64,000 nucleotides of DNA from Sabellastarte sp. h YS-2021 (GCA_964017235.1 OZ024931.1:126367530-126431529); one strand, 5' to 3'. Shown: positions 23,838-35,244, counted from the stretch's first letter. A program made the numbers and translations. Notes: generated from the letters alone by a model not told the origin.

Positions 23838-25249
23838 TTTATTTGTCTGCTGGTTTATCACGCAGTCACTGTTTATGTAAAATTGTTGTCTGCGCATCTA
23901 CAGCCTATTACTCATTTATCAAACAAATAAACCGCAAAGAAATTAATGAATGAAGTGACGTCACAGTAGTACTAGACATTTGTCGTATAGCCAATCAGAA
24001 TTGAGGACACATCTGGCAGAGACATGAAAATATGCACAACTCCGTAGTTCTTCATTCAACCACTCGACTTTGGGTTCCCTAGAAGTTATCACGTGATTTC
24101 ATTTTTTCTGTCAATCTGTTTCTTATTTTGAAGAAGTTGTCTTCCAAATAGTTTTACAGTATATTTACAAAATACACCAGTTCGCTAATCTTATTTTATT
24201 CTATATTCTAACATGACATGGATGTGTCCCCGATTCTGATTGGCTAAATGACGAAATACTTCATCGGTAAAATACAGCATAATCTCTGGTTCCCTATTAT
24301 CGCTCATTGTGGCTATCGTAATATGGTAGAAACAACACACGAATATTTTATTTAAATACTTACAATTTGCTTCTGTAAAATATCCATATACTATATATCC
24401 ACGCTTCAAAATTGAAATATGTCTTCTCATTTCAAAATCAAATTTCAAACTGCGCATCTACTCCGTAGTTCTACATTTAACCACTCGAAGGCGCTTGTGT
24501 ATAGTATTTGGGTTTCCATTTGCAGTTTACATGCACTCATTTATAACAAATGTCTGGTACTCAGTAAAAGAAAAATATTGTCAGGAAACCCCCACAAAGA
24601 ACTACGTACCGTGACTGCGCATATTTGCTCATTAATATTAATGAGGCAAGTCCGTCGACAGGAAATATGCTGGTGGTTTTTATCTTTAACCAGCGTTGTA
24701 AAACTGCGCATCATCGATAGACGCTTTATATTTGTAAACCTTTCATATCACGTCACTACAAATACCCATCTCGCGACACAAATCTGAAAACTTCCCTGAA
24801 AGCGGTTTCCAAATGCGGGCGATAATAACGAGTTTACAGATTTCAACACCCAGTGCTGTCCTAAGATTCGACTCTGTGGTTGGGTGAAAGCCAGCCACTG
24901 CACCCTTGTTTGATATTTGGACCTGTCACCCTGTGAACCGAGCCATTCCTATATTTCAGAACTAACTACAACTTGAGGTGTGAGTAGGGAGCAAACAGGT
25001 CCTGGGGTTATGGTGGTTAAATATATACTATCTCGCCCTACTACAAATCTCGCATGAAGGGAAGAAGTTACATCCTTTACTGGAAGGTTTTCATGTGTTG
25101 AAACATTCTCATGAAGCAGCATGAATGTTTTCTTCTTTCAGTGGTACAGGAGACCGAGATTTGTATGTTTTACCCCAAAGCCCTCAAGGGCTGTCCGGGT
25201 ATTGTTTTCACCCATGCTGTCCGGATGGGCGGCGGGTGGGCGGCAGAAA
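23838..25249. other. Low-copy DNA with inverted repeats, no gene recognised
   Basis: AGCCAATCAGAATTGAGGACACATC (23,990-24,015) is inverted at about 24,220-24,245 (GATGTGTCCCCGATTCTGATTGGCT). ACTCCGTAGTTCT.CATT.AACCACTCGA occurs at 24,041 and 24,459. A perfect CATTAATATTAATG palindrome lies at about 24,631-24,644. These look like remains of foldback or MITE-type elements. No coding region is supported except a doubtful 21-nt exon discussed in the findings. Confidence 0.45.
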
Positions 25250-25665
25250 AAAGTTTATTTGGTCTGTATCTCAGAAACCGTAAGGTGTAAGAAGTTGATA
25301 CGTGGTAAGGGACATTGGTTAGGGGTGTAAAATAAGAGTGCATCATCATGGTGTGACCTTGATTTGACTTTTGACCTTGCCGCAGGGACCTTCAGGCATA
25401 TAAAATCTTGTGTGGGCTATATCTTGAAAAAACTGTAAGGTGTAGGAAGTTGATACTAGATAGGCACATTGGTTAGGGGGATGTAGGTGTGCAGCATCAT
25501 GGTGTGACCTTAATTTGACCTTTGACCTTACTGTAGTGATCATGAGTTTAAAAATCTTGTCTGGGTTATTTCTTTGATTTCATAAGGTGTAGAAGGTTGA
25601 TACTTGGTAGGGACATTGGTGTAGGTGTGCATCATGGTGTGACCTTTAACTTTGGCTCTGCCAAA
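25250..25665. repeat. Three-copy degenerate minisatellite
   Basis: About 145-bp units with TAAGGTGTA.GAAGTTGATAC, GGACATTGGTTAGGGG, GTGCATCATCATGGTGTGACCTT and TTGACCTT recur from about 25,279, 25,435 and 25,583. Non-coding. Confidence 0.75.
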
Positions 25666-25754
25666 GTGTGTTCACCTGCCATATTTGAGACATGTTTCTT
25701 GTATGTCGAGGATATATGGATTGCTGCAACTAATGTTTACATGCATGTTTACAT

Positions 25755-26059
25755 TTTTATTGTGTTAATATATCTTACCTAGTGGACCAGTGCATTTGTC
25801 CGGCTTACAGCCGGTCCCGCCAAACGTTAGAAAAAAAGAGAAAGTGCGCATGCGCGCGCACGCACAGTAGGGGAGCTGGGTTCAGAGGGGACACCTGGCG
25901 AAAGGATACAACACTACCGGTCCCGGTCAGAGCCCAGCTCAGGACTTTTTTTTCTAACGTTTGGCGGGACCGGCTGTATGCTGGACAAATGCACTGGTCC
26001 ACTAGGTAAGATATTATCTTTAAGTTATAAAAATTTAATTTAACCATTAAATTTTCCAA
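25755..26059. mobile_element. 305-bp DIRS-derived foldback (two family A-like ITRs, no body)
   Basis: Starts TTTTATTGTGTTAATATATC and ends TTAAATTTTCCAA, like family A left and right ends. The arm TGGACCAGTGCATTTGTCC...CCGGTCCCGCCAAACGTTAG at 25,792-25,833 is repeated inverted at about 25,954-26,002 with a few differences. GAGCTGGG (25,871) pairs with CCCAGCTC (25,933). There is no ORF and no internal complementary region. It is a deletion derivative or solo-ITR product of a family A relative. Confidence 0.75.
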
Positions 26060-26363
26060 TTTGTGCTTTTTCCATTGACAGCTGTTCTCCAATTAATAAA
26101 GTTTACCACTTCATAATTTTTAGTTTACTGATTAATGCTGTCATCTTGCCATTGAATTGTCGTACTTTAACTTTAATACATGTTTGTTCTCTTAGATATT
26201 ATTTTCTCTACTTAACATTATTTAGAGCTTTATATAACTGATATTGCTCAGAAAGTATCCAGATCATTGTACTGTTTCACTACTTTTATATCTCGTGGTG
26301 TTGAAACTATTTCCCCAGGCTGTGGGGTATGGGCATCTCTGATGCTATTTTTTCTCTTGGCAG

Positions 26364-26426
26364 TGGGATGAAACTCTCAGAACAAGGTTGTCACTGTATG
26401 AGGCGTATGGACCACCAGATCCACAG
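26364..26426 (+). CDS. Putative host exon 1 (63 nt, phase 0)
   Basis: A polypyrimidine tract and TTTTTTCTCTTGGCAG precede the exon, and GTAAGT follows. The 63-nt exon is open in phase 0 and encodes 21 residues beginning WDETLRTRLSLYEAYG and ending in a Pro/Asp-rich turn. It precedes three further exons with the same phase and size class, at 29,252, 30,130 and 62,219. No protein family is recognised. Exon boundaries are inferred from splice signals only. Confidence 0.6.
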
Positions 26427-26843
26427 GTAAGTCTCCCAACACTGCTTCTTCTTCCTTTCTCTTTCTGTTTCATTTAAAGGTTGTGGAAATAAACACTCTA
26501 TTCACAACTATTTAGTGGCTTTCAATCCAACCATTAGGTCAGAATATGGATTTAAATTGGTTTACATTAGGGAATCTTTGTCAAATGGAAAATGCACTGA
26601 TTTGCTGTATCGTCACAACTACTTTCCAGGATGTGTTGTGTACAGTACATTGAAAGTAGTAGTAGAACCCATTACTAATCTTTGTTACACGATCCATGTT
26701 ATAACTTGAGGAAACAGGAAGTGTAATGAAAACAATTGTAGATACCAAACATATTCGTCTCTTCACATTCTGATTCATGATGATGTTTGGTCACATTGTG
26801 GCAGTTGTATGAAGAAATATTAGAAAATACTACATTTATTGTA
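26427..26843. other. Intron sequence
   Basis: No repeat or gene recognised between host exon 1 and Helitron 3. Confidence 0.5.
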
Positions 26844-29127
26844 TCCCCGGCGCGAAACGGGGATATTCTTTCTAGATTTTTTTCATATTTGGCAGGTGGC
26901 TTGATATGGCTGAGGACTCGCCACCCTATCTTTTTGGTAGGGTTTATGTCTAAATTAGGCCTGTGGTAGACAAAAATGTCTAAAATGTGGAATATTGCTT
27001 GTTAGCGACCTACAGTCCACATTTCTTTCCAGATTTCTTTCATATTTGGCAGGTGGCTTGGTATGCTAGAGGACTTGCCACCCTATCTTTTTGGTAGGGT
27101 TTATGTCTAAATTAGGCCTGTGGTAGACAAAAATGTCTAAATGTCAATTTTTAATGATAACCATGATGAGTAAATGGCTTATATCGTCAAAAGTATTGCA
27201 GCTACACAATTTTGTTCCAATATGTTGTTCAGCTACTTTCTCCACAGCTACAACATGGTCAGTAGTTTGGAAGTGTATCTCCATAGCTAAGTGAGTAATA
27301 GCTACTTTTTCAATTTTTAATGGTAACCATAATGAGTAAATGACTTATATCTTCAAAAGTATTGCAGCTACACAATTTCTCTCAAATATGTTGTTCATGT
27401 ACTTTTTTGTGAACTGTAACATATTTAAGTTTCACCACTGTTGCTCAATGTACAAGTGAGTAATGGCTACTTTATTGCTACTTTTAGTGAAAATGTGAAA
27501 AATCACAAATATCTCGCAAACCGTAAGAGATAGAGCAATTTCGAGCGAATTTTTGACCCATAGGGTAGCACAAGAGTATCCTATGTTAAGGGGAAAAAGG
27601 TTTGGTGAGCTTTGGCCTATTTTTGAGTGAATAATAGCACTTTTACCTAATATAATTATATGACTTATAACTGTCAATTAGTAAATGGCTTATATCTTCA
27701 AAAGTATTGCAGCTACCCAATTTTGGTCCAATATGTTGTTCAGCTACTTTCTCCACAGCTACAACAATGTCAGTAGTTTGCAAGTGTATCTCCATACCCA
27801 TAGCTAATTACTCACCTACTCAAAATGAGTAAATGCAAATTATCTCTTAAAGTATTGCAGATAACCAATTTTTCTCAAATAAGTCATTCATATACTTTTG
27901 GGAGGCTTTCACTTGGTGAAGTTTCAGACCCATAGCTAATTACTTACTCACTCAAAATGAGTAAATGCTAGTTATCTCTAAAAGTATTGCGGATACCCAA
28001 TTTCTATCAAATAATTAATTCATCTACTTTTGGGAGAGCTTTCACATGGTGAAGTTCCAGACCCGTAGCTAATTATTCACCAACTCAAAATGAGTAAATG
28101 CGAATTATCTCTGAAAGTATTGCAGATAGCCAATCTTTCTCAAATAACTACTTTTGGGAGAGGTTTGACTTGCTGAAGTTTCAGACCCGTAGGTAATTAC
28201 TCACCTACTCAAAATGAGTAAATGCTAATTATCTCTAAAAGTATTGTGCATACCCAATTTTTCTCAAATAACTCATTCATCTACTTTTGGGAGAGCTTTC
28301 ACATGGTGAAGTTCCAGACCCGTAGGTAATTACTGACCTACTCAAAATGAGTAAATGCAAATTATCTCTAAAAGTATTGCAGATAGCCAATTTTTCTCAA
28401 ATAACTCGTTCACCTACTTTTGGGAGAGCTTTCACTTGGTGAAGTTTCAGACCCGTAGCTAATTATTCACCTACTGAAGATGAGTAAATGCGAATTATCT
28501 CTAAAAGTATTGGAGATGGCCAGTTTTTCTCAAATAACTCATTCACCTACATTTTGGAGAGCTTTCAATTAGTGAATTTTCAGGTCCGTATATAATTACT
28601 CACCTACTCAAAATGAGTAAATGTCTATTATCACTAAAAGTATTGCAGATAGCCAATATTTCTCAAATAAGTCATTCACCTACATTTTGGATAGCTTTCG
28701 GATGCTAAAGTTTTTTTATGATTTTTTAAAATAATTTTAATGCATTAAAAGTAATGAAATCATGCAATAAATCAATTATAACTTGAAAAGTATTACATTT
28801 AGAGCACGTTGTTAAAATATATTATTCAGCTACTTTTTCCATAGCTACAACATGGTGAGTAACTTGGGTGTCTATGTCAGTAGCTAAGTGAGTAATAGCT
28901 ACTTTTGGATTTTTCACTAACTTCCGTCATGAGTAAAATCACTTGTAACTTGAAAACTATTGCATTTAGAGAATTTTTGTGCAAATATGTTATCCATCTA
29001 CTTTTGGGTCAGCTATAACATAATAAAATTTTAGACCTCTAGTTTGTGGCATAGCTGAGTAATAGCTACTTTTGCCTTTGCCGGTGGATACATCCTGCAT
29101 CTGGCCACAGATGTGTCCTTGGTCTAG
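26844..29127 (+). mobile_element. Helitron 3 (non-autonomous, both ends present)
   Basis: The 5' end is TCCCCGGCGCGAAACGGGGA after host A. The 3' end is GCATCTG-gcca-CAGATG hairpin and CTAG, then host T. It is shorter than Helitron 2. It contains the GTTAGCGACCTACAGTCC repeat (27,001), 165-bp-type satellites (27,150-27,790 and 28,740-29,060) and the 132-bp array (27,790-28,690). No coding capacity. It lies in the intron between host exons 1 and 2. Confidence 0.85.
27790..28690. repeat. 132-bp minisatellite array of Helitron 3, about 7 units
   Basis: Same unit and hairpin as in the other two Helitrons, with some shortened copies (for example near 28,146). Confidence 0.88.
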
Positions 29128-29251
29128 TTGTAATATTGTTTTTACTTTGTTGCCACCAGTCCAATAAAATGTGTTGAGACATTTATCTGAAATATATAAT
29201 TGAATATATTAATACAAGCTTCTAGTAATGTATGCTTTTTCTATTCTACAG

Positions 29252-29293
29252 AGAAGAATTCCACGCCCTCTCCCCTATCATCTAAGGGCTTTG
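29252..29293 (+). CDS. Putative host exon 2 (42 nt, phase 0)
   Basis: CTTTTTCTATTCTACAG precedes and GTAAGT follows. The 42 nt are open in phase 0 and encode 14 Arg/Pro-rich residues (RRIPRPLPYHLRAL). The length is divisible by three, so inclusion or skipping keeps frame with exons 1 and 3. Confidence 0.6.
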
Positions 29294-29818
29294 GTAAGTT
29301 TTCTCAAAACAATAGTTATTTCTCTGAATAATCAATGGTTATTAAAAATCAATAATAATTGATCAGGAGTTTATATTTGAGGCATTACTGTTATCACATG
29401 GACAGATTTATTTTGAAATCATTAATTGAAATAGTTTCAACAATGCCGTGTTTATTTAAATATTTGATGAGGTAAAATAACTTGATAAATGGGAGACCAA
29501 CAGACCATAATTCTGATCCATCAGATTTATGCATTTATTTGATTGAGGATAGATTTGATGCATCTAGAACTACTATAGGTAGAATATTACCATGAGTGGA
29601 AGTGACTCATAAAGTCACAACAATTGTTAGCATGGAAATACAGAAGTAACTGGAAGCATATACACAAAGTAGCCATATGTAAAATGTAATTTAATAACCT
29701 AATCATAGTAAACCAGCCATGAATAAACCCAATTAATTTAAATTAAAAAATTACTCATAGAAGTCATAAAATAGCCCCATTGTGTTATGTATCTCATTGC
29801 TGATTTTACAATGTTGTT
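29294..29818. other. Intron sequence
   Basis: Unique AT-rich DNA between host exon 2 and the SINE. I see no feature in it. Confidence 0.5.
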
Positions 29819-30046
29819 GAGGGGGGCTTGGTGGTGAAGCGGTTAGAGTTCTCGCCCCCAACCTCTGAGGCCGCCGGTTCGAATCTCGGGCCGGGTGCTT
29901 CATGTTGGAAAGTTGGTAGTTACTTGCTGATGCCCGGTGGTTTACATACTGCACTGGTTTCCTCCACCTGTAAACTACCCGTTGCAATATGACCCTGGCT
30001 GTTGAACACGATGTAAAACAACAAATAAATCTAAATCTAAATCTAC
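29819..30046 (+). mobile_element. tRNA-derived SINE
   Basis: A tRNA-like head with A box TGGTGAAGCGGTTAGAG (from 29,830) and B box GGTTCGAATCT (29,876-29,886). A body follows with CCTCCACCTGTAAACTACC, and the tail is GATGTAAAACAACAAATAAATCTAAATCT, a simple-repeat end typical of SINEs. It lies about 80 bp upstream of host exon 3. It is not a functional tRNA: no complete cloverleaf with matching acceptor arms is seen. Confidence 0.8.
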
Positions 30047-30129
30047 AATGCTGTTGTTTTGTAGTGTCTGAATAATGAACTGACAGATAAGCCAATATGG
30101 TTCTATGTATATGTGCTTTCTCATTGTAG

Positions 30130-30189
30130 CAATCTCCTTCCACATCGCCACCACCGGCACCTAAAAGAAAAAGGAGAGCCCCTTCAGCT
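30130..30189 (+). CDS. Putative host exon 3 (60 nt, phase 0)
   Basis: TGCTTTCTCATTGTAG precedes and GTAAGT follows. The 60-nt exon is open in phase 0 and encodes 20 residues rich in Ser/Pro, followed by the basic cluster KRKRR, a candidate nuclear localisation signal. It is the last exon before the transposon-filled intron of about 32 kb. Function unknown. Confidence 0.62.
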
Positions 30190-30732
30190 GTAAGTGTTAA
30201 CAATCTCCCTAAACTTTCCCTTCTCACTTTTTCTCAGGATGCATATTTGAAGCCAAATACTAGCCAGTCATTTTTTTGCTTATATTCTTATCAGTGTTGT
30301 GGCTAAAAGGCAAATACCAGAGATTTATTAGCAACCTCATCTGACACAAAGATTTGAAATGACGCCAAAGTTTTAGTGATGCCTGAAATTAATGCATCTG
30401 AGGAAGCTTTTTGTAGAGTTAAGGATTACAGATGTAGTGGTGACCTTGTGCCCCTGATGTTTTTGTGTTACAACTATGATTTGCATGGCAAAATGTTGCA
30501 TTTGAACCTGTATCTGTGTGTAAAATAAACGAGCAAATTTAAAGATTCATTCAGGATGTATCCAGTCATGGAAAAGTCATGGAATTCCATTTTCTTTTTC
30601 CAGGCCTGGAAAAGTCATGGAAATTGACTCCAGGTTGTGGAAAATTCATAAAAAGTCATTAAAATTAGAAGGCAACCTTTTGCGAAACAGCATTGTTCCC
30701 TTCTTTCATCCAGCATTTTAATACAAGGATAC
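30190..30732. other. Start of the approximately 32-kb intron
   Basis: Unique DNA between exon 3 and DIRS copy B2. TCATGGAAAAGTCATGGAA-type short repetition occurs at 30,567-30,625. No gene. Confidence 0.5.
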
Positions 30733-30925
30733 TTTTATTGCGCTACAATAGCTTACCATGTGGGACTGAATGCTTTACTGGTTGCCGTGAGGAAGTACGA
30801 CCAACGTCTAAGAAAAAAAGACATTTATTCTTGGCCATAGCCTCAGGTTGTCGTCATGTAATCTGCCCCTTATGTTACAACTTTTCTCGTTGGTCGCCGC
30901 CATCTTACAATGTTTGGGAAGTATT
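30733..30925 (+). repeat. B2 left ITR
   Basis: TTTTATTGCGCTACAATAGC, then ACCATGTGGGACTGAATGCT and the arm through GTCTAAGAAAAAAAGACA and CTTTTCTCGTTGG. It is the inverse of 35,250-35,371. Confidence 0.88.
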
Positions 30926-31148
30926 TACTGCCTTTTTCTTTTTATATTTCAGTGCAGTGTTATTGTTAGACGTTCCCGTTTATCTGTTTCATTTATTATT
31001 TTATAATGCCCATTCTAGCCAATTTTCAGCACTTCCGCTTTTGTAAATTGTCCTTATTTTATGTTCTTATGAACTCGCCTCGGCTGGCTTTTCTTCTGCG
31101 AGTATTGTGGCTCGAGGTCTACTCACATTTGCTTTATTGCGTTAAAAT

Positions 31149-31690
31149 ATGTCTTCTCACTATACCTACAGCAAATGCATTTATTTCTTTGCAGAGAGGC
31201 AGGTAAGGTCGACGATCCGTATATCACAGCTAATCTTGAAGAATCTTTGTCTTCTAGCGTCGACATATATATATTGGAGGCGAGGACTTCCTTCCTAAAA
31301 AAGGCATCTCAAAGATTATCAGGGTTTTGGACCCTACCAGAATAAGCCCTTTAAGAGCTCTGGAAGTCGTCCTTCTGGCTGTCTTCCTTGTTTAAATCAT
31401 AGTTGGTGAAGGAAGGCAAGGACTTCCTCCCTAAAAAAGTCACCTCAAAGATTCTCAGGGTTTTTGGACCCTACCAGAATAAGCCCTTTCGTGCTCCCCA
31501 CACAAGAAAAGAGCCTCCTACAGGAAACGCCCCTATGGGGGCAATTCCTCACAAAGCAGTAACCAGTCATTTCTTCTAACAGGGGAAAACAGAACTTCAA
31601 AGGCTCCAATGGTTGTTTTTCGACCCCACAACAGGGGAAGAGGGCGTGGATCCCTTGTCCCAATGACTCCTTTAAAGCCTAAAGCAGTCC
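31149..31690 (+). pseudogene. B2 gag remnant
   Basis: Only the start (ATG 31,149, MSSHYT) and the basic tail survive. The region is scrambled: a segment reading GEDFLPKKGISKIIRVLDPTRISPF is present twice in diverged form, at 31,274-31,350 and 31,417-31,493. The tail RGSYRKRPYGGNSSQS resumes at about 31,510 and loses frame. Confidence 0.7.
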
Positions 31691-33700
31691 TCCAGTAGGA
31701 GGTCACCTCCGTTCTTTCAGCAGAGACTGGCAAACAATTGTTCATCCAAGGTATTAAACCTTATCACCAATGGCTACACACTGCCATTCCCCTCAAAGCC
31801 CAACTTGGTCAGATTATCTCTGATAATATCAGAATACAAGGCCCTTCCAAAGGACCAAGCCTTGGCCCATGGCATCCAGTCTCTACTGTCAAAGAACGTT
31901 ATCGAAAGGGTGGAAAATGTAAAATCTCTCGGTTTTTACAATCGCCTGTTTCTAGTACCCATGCCTCACCAAGGTGGAGGCCAGTTATAGACTTAAACAG
32001 GCTCAACACTTTGCTGCATGTAGAAAAGTTCAAGATGGAAACTCCAGAGTCAATCAGGACCTCTCTGATTCCAGGGGGAAGGGGTTGCGTCAATAGATCT
32101 ATCGGACGCCTACCTTCACATCCCCATCCATCCTCACTCAAGGAAATACCTAAGATTTTGCCACAGGTCTCAGGTGTTCCATTCACCTTTCGGACTGGCC
32201 ACAGCCCCCCAGGTCGTTACCATGATTGTAAAGGAGGTGAAGCTCATGGCCCTCTCCAGAGGTCTCAGACTCCACCAATACCTGGACGACTGGCTGGTCA
32301 GGTCTCAGTCGTGGGAGGAAGCCCTCGTGAACACTCGGGCAGTGGTAGATCTAACCCAGTCCTGGGGATGGATCATCAATCAGGAAAAATCAGAGCTGAA
32401 TCCCACTCAGGTGTTTTCGTTCGTGGGTTACGAGTACCACCTGGATTCAGCTCTTGTAAAACCCACTCAAGAGAGATGGTTCAAACTTCAGGATTTTATC
32501 CTACAACTCAAGTCAAAACATGTTTTGACTGCAAGATGTTTGATGTCTCTAAATGGGTGCTAACCTCATGGAGAAAATGGTCCCAGAGGGACGACTTCAC
32601 ATGAGGCCCTTTCAGTTTCACCTCAAGGAGCACTGGAATTTCCTCAACCACTGGACAGCCTCCTTCCTTGGACAGAAGCCATCTCTGCACACCTAGACTG
32701 GTGGCAGAACCCTGCAAACGTGATGAAAGGCTCAGACCTTCATCCCAAGACCACAGTATCCAACTCTTTACAGACGCCTCAAACGAAGGTTGGGGCGCTC
32801 ACTTAGAACAAAGTTCTACACAAGGTCTGTGGTCTCCCCAGGAAAAGGGCTTCACATAAACGTCCTAGAATTAAAAGCTGTCTTTCTGGCCCTGAGATGC
32901 TTCAAAGACCAGTGTCAGGACCAGACAGTGCTAGTTGCGACAGACAACTGTGGTAGCTTACATAAACAAACAAGGGGGAACACACTCAACAGAGATGTGT
33001 GCACTCCTGTGGAGAATCATGACCTGGTGCCATCATTCTCACATCACATTGAAAGCCAGGGTGCCTGAATGTGATGGCTGACCTACTTTCCAGGTCGAAT
33101 CAGGTACAGTCGACCGAATGGTCACTACATCCACAGGTGTTCAAACAGATCTGCCAAAGGTGGTTCACTCCCCACTTGGACCTATTTGCCACTCATCTGA
33201 ACCACAAGCTTCCACTGTATGTGTCTCCTATCCCAGACCTGAAGGCCTGGGACATAGATGCTCTAGACATAAACTAGACGGGCCTCACTGCCTATGCTTA
33301 CACTCCAACGGCTCTCCTTCACAGGGTGATCCAAAAAATCAGGCAATGCAATTGTCTGATCATACTAATAGCCCCAGGCTGGCCAGGGATGCCCTGGTTG
33401 TGGGACCTAGTGCAGCTCTCAACAGAGATCCCACTACAGCTCCCGGTGTCGACAACACTCCTAAAACAGTCCCACAACTACGTGTTCCACAGCAACCCGC
33501 AGCATCTCAACCTCCACGCCTGGTGTCTAGGAGTGGACAACTCCAAGAACAAGGCTTCTCTGTGGAAGTGGCAGAGAGAATTGCTGCACCTCAGCGGTCA
33601 TCAACAAGGATCATCTACAAATCAAAGTGGGCCCTATTTGAAAAATGGTGCAGAGAAAATTTGGTGGATTTCTCCACTCCATCTGTGAAACAAATCTCAG
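31690..33700 (+). pseudogene. B2 reverse transcriptase-RNase H, broken
   Basis: RT from about 31,700 (SFSRDWQTI) to the thumb at 32,640. YLDDWLVRS is intact at about 32,278. Frame changes occur near 31,975, 32,085 and 32,180. RNase H: LFTDASNEGWGAHLEQ at 32,763, ELKAVFLAL at 32,870, and the third block is VATDNCGSL, shifted in frame. A TAG at about 33,276 interrupts INWTGL. The tail NLHAWCLGVDNSKNKASLWK ends at 33,688 and overlaps the recombinase. Confidence 0.83.
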
Positions 33701-34716
33701 ATTTCTTCATGTATCTGTACCAAAACCTAAACAGGCGCCCCTCCACCATTGATGGTTACAGGACTGCCATTGTTGACACCTTAGGCCCATCAGGCCAACA
33801 CATTGCTCATAACGAAGACCTTCATAGGTTATTCTCCAGTTTCCACAGGGATCGTCCCAAAAGTTCCAGAAATCTCCCCAAGTGGAACCTTTCTGTTGTT
33901 CTCAATGAGCTCACAAAAGCACCCTTTGAGCCTATGGAAGACACAGACCTCAAACATCTCACTCTTAAAACTACTTTCTTGCTAGCTTTGGCCTCCGGCA
34001 AGCGCCGCAGCGAAATCCATGCCTGGGTTGCAAACAAAGTATCTAATCTAGGCCAATGGGAAAAGGTAGCCTTGTTCCCTTCTTCTGACTTCATAGCCAA
34101 AATCCAACTAGCAAGAGAAGGTTCTCAAAGTGTATCTCCGGTGACTATTCCTGCTTTGACTACCATTGTGGATAGAGAGTTCAAATAAGACAGGATCCTG
34201 TGTCCGGTGTGGGCCCTGAGGTACTATCTGGACCGAACCAAGGACCTAAGAGGTTCCCGGTCCCTCCTTTTCATTTCCTTCAAGAAAGGACATACCTCAG
34301 ATATCAGACCTGCTACTCTCTCCTCTTGGTTGAAACAAACCATCCTACTTTGTTACAAACAAGCAGACCAGCAAGCCTTGGATTTAGTCCAAGTCAAAGC
34401 GCATAACATTAGGGCCTTCCCAGCCTCTAAGGCGTTTTACGGTGGGGTATCGGTGGATCAGATCATGCAAGCCTGTCACTGGAAAGCTCATAACACTTTC
34501 ACCAATTTTTATTTAAAGGACCTTACTTGGTCGGACAATGAAAACAATCTGTATCTGGGACCAGTAGTAGCGGCACAACAGGTCCTAGACCCTTCTCCTC
34601 AATCCAGTCATCCTCAGAAAGAAAAAAAGGGGGGGCACATCCGCTACAACCAAGTCTTCAGGAGTCTAAGCCCAGGGTCTAGGTATAAGTCTACCTCATC
34701 AGGGTGTATCGGGTAA
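33530..34716 (+). pseudogene. B2 tyrosine recombinase, single major stop
   Basis: The best preserved family B recombinase. GQLQEQGFSVEVAERIAAPQ begins near 33,535. The core-binding part includes NRRPSTIDGYRTAIVDT. The first catalytic Arg is in GKRRSEIHAW (about 34,005). One in-frame TAA at 34,186 (after DREFK) interrupts it. It continues with HNIR (HxxR intact), CHWKAHNTF and FYLKDL. It lies -1 relative to the RNase H frame, as in A3. Confidence 0.85.
34616..34639 (+). other. Polypurine tract-like run (B2)
   Basis: AGAAAGAAAAAAAGGGGGGGCAC lies just inside or after the recombinase C-terminus. It closely resembles a retroviral polypurine tract in composition and order (A-run then G-run). Confidence 0.65.
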
Positions 34717-35071
34717 GGTCTATCTAATTATTATAATTGTACATTGTATTAAGGACCTTAAGGTTGTCATTTTATTCAGTACGCGAGCCTTAAGCTCAGG
34801 TTCTTCCGTGATCGTTCTTGGGACTTAACCTTTCTTGTGTATCTAGGGTACACATCCACTTCTCGTCAAACACCCTGACAGTTTTTAGCACTGTCATTCA
34901 TTCAGGTTTTTGGCTTCTACAGGCCCGGTCTTCGGGATTGGGGCCCTGTAGATGGGACTCAGACTGGTACTTTCGATCTTTCATTCTATTATTATTATCA
35001 ATAAAAAAATTCTAAGAAAAAAACAGACTTATCTGCCAGTCTCAGCTGTAATCCCTCCTCCGGACGGTTGG

Positions 35072-35178
35072 ATTCAGCATTCAATCCCACATGGTAAGCT
35101 ATTGTAGCTCTATAAAATTGAAAATTTTAATTACTTAAATGTAGCTTTTATAAGCTACAAGCTTACCATGTGGGACTG
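35072..35178 (+). repeat. B2 internal complementary region
   Basis: GATTCAGCATTCAATCCCACATGGTAAGCTATTGTAG is complementary to the left end. The following TTAATTACTTAAATGTAG and CTACAAGCTTACCATGTGGG block is complementary to a full family B right end. The halves meet at ATTGAAAATT. This is the DIRS signature thought to template circle closure. Confidence 0.88.
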
Positions 35179-35244
35179 AGGAGAGTCCCACCCTGCCTGC
35201 CCGCTGTATTACAGCTGAGGGGTATAGGTTTAAATCTCAACGAG

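Noticed and set aside
29819..29900. Functional tRNA gene
   Set aside because: A and B boxes are present, but no complete cloverleaf, and a SINE body and tail follow.
29751..30227. Minus-strand 158-codon open frame
   Set aside because: It is antisense to the SINE and host exon 3, with no recognisable domain.
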